From Chloroflexota bacterium (GTDB taxonomy: Bacteria > Chloroflexota > Anaerolineae > 4572-78 > J111), in assembly GCA_003695455.1 (NCBI GenBank), contig RFJF01000833.1, forward strand, positions 1-6,625: a DNA stretch of 6,625 nucleotides. Reading direction: 5' to 3'. Under the pieces are notes generated by a model. That model was not told the DNA's origin, searched no databases, and saw nothing but the letters and a program-made list of their open reading frames with translations. Made by a program: the position numbers and the translations under genes. Shown here piece after piece: positions 1 through 5,626 of the stretch (within the stretch, counting starts at the first letter, position 1; every line of letters begins with the position of its first letter).

Positions 1-246
1 ACTCTGCGGCGCGCGTCAGGGTTGGTCCAGGCTTTTTCACGTGGACCTGCCGGCGGGCGATGCAGAGTTTTTTGTTTCCCGCCCCCTCCGGAAAACGCAA
101 CTATGTCCTGCGAATACCGCTGGTTTGTCAGCGATGACCGGGCCGAAAAAGCGCTGGCCGCGGCGGCCCGGCTGGCCCGCTTCAACTGGAGACGCCCCGT
201 CGAGGCGTTTGCGGCCGGTGAGGCGAGCCTGATAGCTGTTGTGTGA
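1..246 (+). pseudogene. Unrecognised gene end, probably frameshifted or window-cut
   Basis: This GC-rich stretch has coding character but no single convincing frame. From about 103 to the TGA at 244-246, frame 1 reads as a plausible C-terminus (WFVSDDRAEKALAAAARLAR, then FNWRRPVEAF) with mostly G or C in third codon positions. Before that, frame 2 reads more naturally (LFHVDLPAGDAEFFVSRPL), while frame 1 there is proline, glycine and cysteine rich. A frameshift near 90-105 in one ancestral gene would explain both halves. Alternatively, an ATG at 103 could begin a 47-residue ORF, but I see no ribosome-binding site for it. I do not recognise the family. The long minus-strand frame here looks like a shadow of GC-rich codons. 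Confidence 0.3.
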
Positions 247-302
247 ACGTGTGCTTACTGCACGGCCATTGTCACGACATTGTTTATGCTTAGGGCCTGT
301 AA

Positions 303-502
303 AAATATCACTTCCCGTACATTCATCAGTGCGAATGCGCCATCTGCCGGGCCGGGATTGACCCGACGACAATACAGTATCACCAGTAGATGAATTTGTT
401 GCTCAGCCGGTTGAATGAAACACCACGACGTTGGTATGCCGGTGTGTTGTCGCAACACCCAGACAGTCCGAGTGACTGGCAAAAATCACCGGGCTTGATT
501 GA
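303..502 (+). pseudogene. Decayed transposase-like / HTH protein fragment
   Basis: Frame 3 from 303 reads YIHQCECAICRAGIDPTT with a C-x-C-x2-C cysteine cluster, meets an in-frame TAG at 387-389, then continues from 390 as MNLLLSRLNETPRRWYAGVL followed by SQHPDSPSD. At about 474 the reading shifts to frame 2, where 476-499 gives LAKITGLD and then TGA at 500. Together these resemble the N-terminal segment of proteins with an 'RRWYAG..S..PDSPSD..LA.ITGLD' helix-turn-helix pattern, which I associate from memory with transposase-like proteins; the exact family is not established. Three lesions (stop, frameshift, loss of everything after the HTH) indicate decay. Without the shift, the 390 frame stays open for 50 residues and ends at a TGA overlapping the ATG of the next gene, so a small real ORF is the alternative. 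Confidence 0.5.
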
Positions 503-503
503 T

Positions 504-531
504 TTGTTCCCCAAATTGGCTGTGGTATACT
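504..531 (+). promoter_or_regulatory. Predicted sigma-70-type promoter for the LuxR regulator
   Basis: TTGTTC at 504-509 is a fair -35 element. TATACT at 526-531 is a near-consensus -10 with an upstream TGG (523-525) that gives an extended -10, and the spacer is 16 bp. Transcription would begin around 537-540, essentially at the ATG at 539, and no Shine-Dalgarno sequence lies before that codon. The sequence therefore suggests a leaderless or near-leaderless message. The element sits at the edge of the decayed fragment. It is a consensus match only. Confidence 0.5.
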
Positions 532-538
532 CAGCCGT

Positions 539-2878
539 ATGAAGATACCCATTCTGCAAACCAAGCTCTATATTTCCCCGCCCCGCCCCAATATCGTCGC
601 CCGGCCACGGCTGATTGATCGGCTCAATGCCGGGCTGCACTGTAAACTCATCCTCGTTTCTGCCCCCGCAGGCTATGGCAAAACAACATTGGTGACAGAC
701 TGGGTGCACAAAATCGAATCGCCAACCGAGGTTATATGGCTTGCGTTGGACGAGGAAGATAACGACCCCCAACTATTTTTCAGTTATCTCGCCGAAGCAA
801 TGAAAACGCTGCCGGGCGTACAAACCACTTTATCGCAATTGCTCCAATCTCCCCGCCCGTTACCCGTCAAATATCTGGCAAAAGGGCTTGTTGCCGATTT
901 GACTGGGGTCACGACGCCGTTTCTGCTTATTTTGGATGATTACCACGCCATCGAATCGATGGAAATTGAGCAGGCAATGGCAGATTTGCTCAATTGGGTG
1001 CCGGCTCAAATGACGCTGGTCATCACCACCCGCAGCGACCCCGCCTTTCCCATTTCCCGATTGCGGGCGCAGGGCGAACTTATCGAACTGCGAGTGGATG
1101 ATTTGCGATTTACGGTTGATGAAGCCGCTGCTTTTCTTGAAGGCAGTATGGGTATTGCACTGTCGCCGGAGCAGGTGAACGCGCTGGAAACCCGCGCCGA
1201 AGGTTGGATTGCCGGGCTGCAAATGGCGGCGCTCTCGATGCGGGGACGGGACGATGTTGACAGTTTTATCGCCGGTTTTACCGGTAGTCACCGCTATATT
1301 ATGGACTATTTGGCAGATGAAGTGTTGGCACAGGCAACACCGTCTGTTCAGGAATTTTTGTTGCAGACTTCAGTGCTAACCCGGTTGAGCGCGCCATTGT
1401 GCAATGCTGTTTTGGATACAAACGCGGATGAGCAAAAAGACAACGGCGAAAAAACGCCCTTTTCTGCTTCGCTGCACCACCACTCCGGCGCAATTCTTGA
1501 GCAGATTGAACGCACCAACCTCTTCCTTGTCCCGCTCGATGACGAACGCCGGTGGTATCGGTATCACCATCTTTTTGCCGAATTGCTGAGTCAGAAATTA
1601 CCGGCCGAACGTGCAAAACAGGTGCGGCAACGCGCCGCGGCCTGGTCTGAGAAAAACAACCTCTTCACCGACGCCATTGAGTATTCGCTGGGCGCCGCCG
1701 ATTTTGATACCGCCGCCCGTTTACTTGAAAAACACGGGCTTACCTTTCTCTTTCAAGGGAAATTGAATAGATTGCAACGCTGGCTAGATGCATTCCCCAA
1801 AGCCTACCTTGCCCGGCGTCCACGGCTTTGCATTCACTATGCCTGGACGCTGCTCAATCAGGGCCGTACAGAAGCGGTAGAATCGCACCTGCTGGCAGCG
1901 GAAAATGCCGCACCGGAAGATACTGCTGTCCGTGCCGTTACCGCCCTGATTCGCGGCAATATTGCCCGCGCCCATGAAGATATCCCCACCGCCCGGTCTG
2001 AGGCGCAGGTCGCCTTTGAACTGGCAGACCCCGATAACGCAATGACACGCGGCGCGGCTTTGTTTCAACTTGGGGCGGTGCAATTAATGACCGGCAACAT
2101 TACACCGGCGATTGATACGCTAAAACAAGCCACCGTTTTGGCGCAACAAGCCCGTAATCTCAACGTTGCCTTTTTGGTCGGCGGCTATCTCGGTTTGGGC
2201 TATTTGCTGCAAGAAAGTTCAGAGCCGGCCGAAGAGGTATTACGGGCAACAATGGCTTATGCCGCCGAGCTGGGACTGTTGCAAAGCCCTTTGTTGGCTT
2301 ATGTCCATATTGGATTAGCCCACCTTGCTTTTTCAAGAAACAATCTGGCTGCTGCCAGGTCTGAAATTAAAGAAGCCCTGACCCATTGCCAGGTTGTCGG
2401 TGAAATCAGCGGGTTACGCCGGGGCTATATGCTTTTGGCGCAAATCGAACAGGCGGATGGACAATTTGCGGCAGCTCACCAGGCATTTGAGCAGGCACAA
2501 AAAGCGGCGCAATCGTTGAAGAACCCGGAAATTGAGCCCCAGATGGCGCTTTTAAAAGCAAGTCTCAGCCGCCGGGAGAAGAATATTGCCAATGAGAGAA
2601 CACTTAGATTTTTGGCGATGGGCGCACCACTGGATTATGCTCAAGCGGTGTCATTAACACCCGCCCCCCAAAAGCAACCGCTCACCGAACCCCTCAGTGA
2701 GCGCGAACTTGAAATTCTGGGGCTGATTGCCGCCGGGTTGAAAAACAAAGAAATTGCCGGGCAACTCTTCATCAGCCTCAACACCGTGCTGTATCACACC
2801 AAAAATATTTACGGCAAACTGGGGGTCAACAAACGCGCTCTGGCTATTGCCAAAGCCCGCGAACTCGATTTGTTGTAG
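539..2878 (+). CDS. MalT-like LuxR-family transcriptional regulator (STAND ATPase)
   Basis: A cytoplasmic, ATP-dependent transcription activator of the MalT type, 779 residues. The N-terminus (KLYISPPRPNIVARPRL) matches the usual family start, which supports the ATG at 539. Walker A is APAGYGKTT (42-50), Walker B is LLILDD (129-134), and TTRSDP (163-168) fits the sensor position. Further family motifs are EGWIAGLQMAALSM (221-234), ADEVL (259-263) and RYHHLFAELL (341-350). Residues about 365-700 are helical and TPR-like, the usual sensor region. A LuxR HTH occupies about 717-779 (LSERELEIL, then ISLNTVLYHTKNIYGKLGV). E. coli MalT is 901 residues, so this one is shorter, mainly in the TPR part. 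An apparent polar insert (about 295-317, with HHH) lies before the conserved 'LEQIERTNLFL' segment. Inducer and targets are unknown; MalT itself binds maltotriose, but nothing here indicates sugar use. It lies directly upstream of the small-protein/membrane/hydrolase cluster, which is a candidate target. It ends at a strong terminator. Confidence 0.95.
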   Translation: MKIPILQTKLYISPPRPNIVARPRLIDRLNAGLHCKLILVSAPAGYGKTTLVTDWVHKIESPTEVIWLALDEEDNDPQLFFSYLAEAMKTLPGVQTTLSQLLQSPRPLPVKYLAKGLVADLTGVTTPFLLILDDYHAIESMEIEQAMADLLNWVPAQMTLVITTRSDPAFPISRLRAQGELIELRVDDLRFTVDEAAAFLEGSMGIALSPEQVNALETRAEGWIAGLQMAALSMRGRDDVDSFIAGFTGSHRYIMDYLADEVLAQATPSVQEFLLQTSVLTRLSAPLCNAVLDTNADEQKDNGEKTPFSASLHHHSGAILEQIERTNLFLVPLDDERRWYRYHHLFAELLSQKLPAERAKQVRQRAAAWSEKNNLFTDAIEYSLGAADFDTAARLLEKHGLTFLFQGKLNRLQRWLDAFPKAYLARRPRLCIHYAWTLLNQGRTEAVESHLLAAENAAPEDTAVRAVTALIRGNIARAHEDIPTARSEAQVAFELADPDNAMTRGAALFQLGAVQLMTGNITPAIDTLKQATVLAQQARNLNVAFLVGGYLGLGYLLQESSEPAEEVLRATMAYAAELGLLQSPLLAYVHIGLAHLAFSRNNLAAARSEIKEALTHCQVVGEISGLRRGYMLLAQIEQADGQFAAAHQAFEQAQKAAQSLKNPEIEPQMALLKASLSRREKNIANERTLRFLAMGAPLDYAQAVSLTPAPQKQPLTEPLSERELEILGLIAAGLKNKEIAGQLFISLNTVLYHTKNIYGKLGVNKRALAIAKARELDLL

Positions 2879-2883
2879 CCCAC

Positions 2884-2939
2884 CTACAGCTTTCCCCTTT
2901 TTAAACTACAGTTTTTCCCCGCTAAAACCCACAGTTTCC
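2884..2939. repeat. Three imperfect direct repeats, about 22-23 bp apart
   Basis: CTACAGCTTTCCCC (2884-2897), CTACAGTTTTTCCCC (2906-2920) and CCACAGTTTCC (2929-2939) recur with a period of 22 and then 23 bp, about two helical turns. On the other strand the first two read GGGGAAA followed by CTGTAG. Face-aligned direct repeats between a regulator and a gene cluster could be an operator for that regulator. The third copy doubles as the left arm of the terminator. The tract is T and C rich, so chance similarity remains possible. Confidence 0.4.
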
Positions 2940-2955
2940 TGTGGGTATTTTTTTT
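2927..2955 (+). terminator. Intrinsic terminator of the LuxR regulator gene
   Basis: ACCCACAG (2927-2934) pairs perfectly with CTGTGGGT (2939-2946) around a TTTC loop. One A and then eight T residues (2948-2955) follow. It lies 48 bp after the regulator's stop codon and 26 bp before the next start, so the downstream genes probably need their own promoter or read-through. Confidence 0.9.
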
Positions 2956-2966
2956 GCTGCGCGCTT

Positions 2967-2972
2967 TAAACT
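2967..2972 (+). promoter_or_regulatory. Possible -10 element for the downstream cluster
   Basis: TAAACT lies nine bases before the ATG at 2982. No good -35 hexamer is found at the proper distance; that position falls in the terminator hairpin and T-run. If real, the promoter would depend on an activator and give another near-leaderless transcript. No Shine-Dalgarno sequence precedes the ATG, which fits that reading. Weak evidence. Confidence 0.25.
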
Positions 2973-2981
2973 AAACGCACA

Positions 2982-3218
2982 ATGAAAGATAACACAGACA
3001 AGCGCAAGCAGTATCACATCAAAATACAAGGGCAGTTGGGTGTTAGTTGGCAGGATTGGTTCGAGGGTTTGACCATCGAACTGACCGATGACGGCGATAC
3101 CATTCTGAGCGGCATGATTGCCGACCAGGCAGCACTGTACGGCATTTTGAAGAAGATACACAATTTGGGGTTGACCCTGATTTCGGTCATCAACCACGCG
3201 AAAGGAGAAAAACCGTGA
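2982..3218 (+). CDS. Small conserved-type alpha/beta protein, function unknown
   Basis: A 78-residue soluble protein with no signal peptide or membrane segment. The predicted pattern is strand (11-18, YHIKIQGQL), short helix (21-28, VSWQDWFEG), strand (29-34), strand (39-46, DTILSGMI), helix (47-63, ADQAALYGILKKIHNLG), strand (64-70, LTLISVI). This beta-alpha-beta-beta-alpha-beta order is that of ferredoxin-like folds, including ACT-type ligand-binding domains; the fold is my inference. The 'W..WF.G..I....G.T.LSG...DQAAL.G.L.K...LGL.L.SV' pattern is one I recall from short hypothetical proteins in Chloroflexota and some Gram-positive bacteria, without an assigned function. It is the first gene after the regulator's terminator. 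Its TGA overlaps the possible GTG start (3215) of the next gene, suggesting translational coupling. No ribosome-binding site precedes its own ATG. Confidence 0.85.
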   Translation: MKDNTDKRKQYHIKIQGQLGVSWQDWFEGLTIELTDDGDTILSGMIADQAALYGILKKIHNLGLTLISVINHAKGEKP

Positions 3219-3955
3219 CCCAAAAAGCAATTCAAGCTCAAAACAAAAATAATGGTGAAAGGAGAAGTATGATGAAAGGTTTACAGAAATGGGGCGGCAT
3301 TGCCGCACTGTACGAAGCGCTGGCTTACATTATTGGTATTGTTGGATTTTTGGTGGTGGTCAACATCTCGGAGATTGGCGACCCGTTGCAAAAAGTAGCG
3401 GCGATTATTGAAAATCAGGGGCTGCTCTCGTTGTTGCACCTGATTGTGTACGTTGTTTGGGGCGCGTCGCTGGTGGTTCTGACTTTGGCGCTGCACGAGC
3501 GACTGCGTGGGCATTCTTCGGCTACAGCCCGTACCGCCACCGCCTTTGGGTTGATTTGGTCGGTGCTGGTTATTGCCAGCGGCATGGTTTACAACGTGGG
3601 CATGGAAACAGTTGCCTCGATGTATGACCAAAACCCGGAACAAGCCGCCACCATCTGGCTGGCTATTGAATCAATTTTTAACGGCCTGGGCGGTGGCGTG
3701 GAAGTTGTCGGCGGTATTTGGGTAACATTGCTGAGCGTAACTGCCCTGCAAAACGGTACGCTGCCCCGTGCTTTCAGCCTGTTTGGGTTTGTGGTTGGCG
3801 CAGCCGGCCTGATAACCGTTGTGCCTGCCCTTGGCGAAATTGGCGGGATGGTTTTTGGGTTGACTCAAATCGTCTGGTTCGCGTGGCTGGGAATTACCCT
3901 TTTGCAGCAACCAAAATCCGCCATCCAGGATGTGCCCTCACCGGCCTTTGGATAG
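3215..3955 (+). CDS. Six-span integral membrane protein, function unknown (DUF4386-like)
   Basis: A 246-residue product from GTG 3215, or 228/227 residues from ATG 3269 or 3272. Both starts have a good Shine-Dalgarno: GGAG at 3204-3207 lies seven bases before the GTG, and GGAG at 3261-3264 lies seven bases before ATG 3272. The inner start removes a hydrophilic tail (MTQKAIQAQNKNNGERRS), and the family-like sequence begins at MKGLQKWGGIAALYEA, so I favour 3272 or 3269. Numbered from GTG, hydrophobic spans lie at about 27-50, 71-95, 106-130, 160-178, 187-206 and 209-230. A soluble loop with a possible amphipathic helix (132-158) and a glycine-rich GLGGGVEVVGG segment (157-167) sit between spans three and four. 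The pattern resembles DUF4386-type membrane proteins, but I cannot confirm that family. No catalytic motif is evident. It is the second gene of the cluster. Confidence 0.88.
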   Translation: MTQKAIQAQNKNNGERRSMMKGLQKWGGIAALYEALAYIIGIVGFLVVVNISEIGDPLQKVAAIIENQGLLSLLHLIVYVVWGASLVVLTLALHERLRGHSSATARTATAFGLIWSVLVIASGMVYNVGMETVASMYDQNPEQAATIWLAIESIFNGLGGGVEVVGGIWVTLLSVTALQNGTLPRAFSLFGFVVGAAGLITVVPALGEIGGMVFGLTQIVWFAWLGITLLQQPKSAIQDVPSPAFG

Positions 3956-3967
3956 AATGTTTGAAAT

Positions 3968-4000
3968 TGGAGACCGGAGAACGATAATCTCCGGTTTCCA
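3968..4000 (+). other. Strong intergenic hairpin inside the gene cluster
   Basis: TGGAGACCGGAGA (3968-3980) pairs with TCTCCGGTTTCCA (3988-4000) over 13 bp with a single G-T wobble and a seven-base loop (ACGATAA). No T-run follows on either strand, so it is not a classic terminator. It lies between the stop at 3953-3955 and the ribosome-binding site at about 4006-4012. It may protect or process the mRNA. TCTCC in its right arm could alternatively pair with the downstream GGAGA (4007-4011), so it might also affect translation of the next gene. Confidence 0.75.
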
Positions 4001-4016
4001 CCACAAGGAGAAGATT

Positions 4017-4484
4017 ATGACACAAAAAGTTCTGAAAATCCCGGAAAATACAGTGAGCAACATTTCTTTTCAACAGAAAAGCACCGCTCTTTCTCTGGTA
4101 ATTACCGCCGGTGCCGCCGCATACTACTTTGCCAATATGTGGCCGATGCGCCCCATCGCTCTTGAAAACAACATCATCCCCAATGGATTTGGCAGCCTGA
4201 TTTTGGGCACGGCCGGTTTAATCATTGTCACCCAGATTGTATTGCAAATTGTGTTGGTTATCGGCGCAGGCGCTGCACCCGCCGCTACCACCGATGAGAA
4301 AATAGCCACGCTGAAAGCGTCGCGGAACGCCTACGCCGTGCTGGCAGTCGGCATTTTTGCCGCCGTGGGAACCGTATTCCTGGATGAGTTAACGCCCTTT
4401 TGCACCGCCAACCTTGCCATTCTTTCTTTTCTGCTGGCAGAAATTGTTAAATCAGCCTCCCAATTATTTTATGGGGCGCAGTAA
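4017..4484 (+). CDS. Four-span membrane protein, function unknown
   Basis: A 155-residue protein. ATG 4017 is chosen because AAGGAGAA (4005-4012) precedes it at good spacing; an in-frame GTG at 3930 would overlap the previous gene and run through the hairpin. The N-terminal ~20 residues are polar, and NISFQQKSTALSLVIT leads into span 1 (about 22-42). Further spans lie at about 58-84, 104-122 and 128-147. The loop between spans two and three has the charged motif TTDEKIATLKASRNAYAVLA (91-110), and the C-terminus is LAEIVKSASQLFYGAQ. I recall similar small membrane proteins with a 'D.....K..RNAY..L' loop and an 'AEI.K..SQLFYYR' end, often near transcriptional regulators and without known function. 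It is the third gene of the cluster; 18 bp separate it from the hydrolase gene. Confidence 0.85.
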   Translation: MTQKVLKIPENTVSNISFQQKSTALSLVITAGAAAYYFANMWPMRPIALENNIIPNGFGSLILGTAGLIIVTQIVLQIVLVIGAGAAPAATTDEKIATLKASRNAYAVLAVGIFAAVGTVFLDELTPFCTANLAILSFLLAEIVKSASQLFYGAQ

Positions 4485-4502
4485 GCTCAAACGGTTATTG
4501 AA

Positions 4503-5531
4503 ATGAAATCAGGCAAACGTATTCTGAAATATATTGGATTTGGATTATCGGCCATCATCGGCATTGTCATCATAGCAGCCATTGGACTGTATGTTGCCAC
4601 GCAGGGCAGTTACACCGTCCCCGCCACCATTGCCGACAACCCGGCGCTGCCATCTGTGGAAATTGATGGTCTGACCTTCCACGCTGAAACCTTTGGCAAT
4701 CCCGCCAATCCGGTGGTGGTAATTGTGCACGGCGGCCCAGGCGGCGATTATGGCTACTTGCTCAACCTGCACAAGTTACAAGACGACTATTTTGTAGTTT
4801 TCTATGACCAGCGCGGCGCGGGGCTTTCTCCCCGCGTTCCCGCAGCAGAACTGACGCTGCAAAGTTCGGTTGACGATCTGAACCGAATTGTCAATCATTT
4901 TGGGAATGGCGAACCGGTGCGGCTCATCGGTCACTCGTGGGGTGCAATGCTGGCGGCGGCGTTTGTTGGCCGGCACCCCGGCAGTGTTACGCAGGTGGTG
5001 CTGGCAGAACCGGGCGCGCTGGACAATGCGGGGTTGGCACGCTTTAACAAACGCCAGGCCGATGCCGCTCGCAATGTGGCATATTACCGGTTACTCATCC
5101 CTACCATTTTTGAATCATTCCATCTCACCGGACCGGATTCAGACGCGCAAATGGACTACATTTACGGCAAAATGTCAGCGGATTTTGTTAACACCGCCGC
5201 GTCAGGCTATCGCTGTGAGAATGTGCAGGCAGCACCCGTTCAACCGGATGTACCCGTGCCGCCGGGTCGGTTTGGCGCCACAGCCTTCAAAACCTTGTTC
5301 GGCGCCAATACCAACCTGTCACCCATAGCAGAAAATGCCGGTAATTTCGATGGCGGGGTATTGTTTGTCGCCTCGGAATGCAACCGTTTCATCGGTGCGC
5401 CATTCCAGCGCGAGCAAATGGGTATCTTCCCGCAATCAACGCTGGCAGTCATTCCCAATGCGGGACACGAGATGTTCAGCGACAATCCGGTTGAGAGCCT
5501 GGCGGTGGTGCGAGATTTTTTTGAGCAGTAA
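4503..5531 (+). CDS. Membrane-anchored alpha/beta hydrolase (proline iminopeptidase-like, S33 type)
   Basis: A 342-residue protein. Residues 1-34 hold a basic start (KSGKRILK) and one hydrophobic span (about 11-31), read as a signal anchor that would place the catalytic domain outside the cytoplasm. The domain has HGGPGG (76-81, oxyanion-hole motif of proline iminopeptidase-like enzymes), DQRGAGLS (102-109), GHSWGA (143-148, nucleophile Ser145) and NAGHEMF (319-325, catalytic His322). The acid after strand 7 is unusual: SECN (291-294) puts Asn where Asp is normal, so Glu292 may serve instead. Cys238 and Cys293 are the only cysteines I see and could form a disulfide outside the cell. Substrate is unknown; peptidase, esterase or acyl-homoserine-type activity cannot be told apart. 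No Shine-Dalgarno precedes ATG 4503, so translation may depend on the upstream gene. It is the only recognisable enzyme of the cluster. Confidence 0.9.
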   Translation: MKSGKRILKYIGFGLSAIIGIVIIAAIGLYVATQGSYTVPATIADNPALPSVEIDGLTFHAETFGNPANPVVVIVHGGPGGDYGYLLNLHKLQDDYFVVFYDQRGAGLSPRVPAAELTLQSSVDDLNRIVNHFGNGEPVRLIGHSWGAMLAAAFVGRHPGSVTQVVLAEPGALDNAGLARFNKRQADAARNVAYYRLLIPTIFESFHLTGPDSDAQMDYIYGKMSADFVNTAASGYRCENVQAAPVQPDVPVPPGRFGATAFKTLFGANTNLSPIAENAGNFDGGVLFVASECNRFIGAPFQREQMGIFPQSTLAVIPNAGHEMFSDNPVESLAVVRDFFEQ

Positions 5532-5626
5532 TGACAAGAAGAGGCGTTATGACCACCGGCGGCAAATTCTTGTTTACTGGTGCCGCCCTGCAGAAACTAA
5601 ATCATATTAAGTTTTCAGGAGAAATT

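Noticed and set aside
37..372. 111-residue minus-strand open frame
   Set aside because: It is arginine, glycine and serine rich, crosses two unlike regions, has no family-like motif, and lies opposite plus-strand segments with better coding character.
380..772. 130-residue minus-strand open frame over the regulator's start
   Set aside because: It overlaps the N-terminus and Walker A region of the MalT-like regulator and shows no protein-like pattern; it is a shadow frame.
860..1291. 143-residue minus-strand open frame inside the regulator gene
   Set aside because: It is antisense to conserved ATPase motifs of the regulator, which fully explain the sequence.
2922..3308. 128-residue minus-strand open frame antisense to the small protein
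   Set aside because: It runs through the terminator and antisense to the 78-residue gene, whose plus-strand reading shows a clear alpha/beta pattern.
4888..5328. 146-residue plus-strand frame inside the hydrolase gene
   Set aside because: It overlaps the hydrolase in another frame, including the Ser145 motif, and is rich in Arg, Trp, Cys and Pro as shadow frames are.
5558..5587. GC-rich 7-bp stem before the last membrane-protein gene
   Set aside because: The 16-base loop and short stem make it weak, and no T-run follows; it is not called as a terminator or riboswitch.
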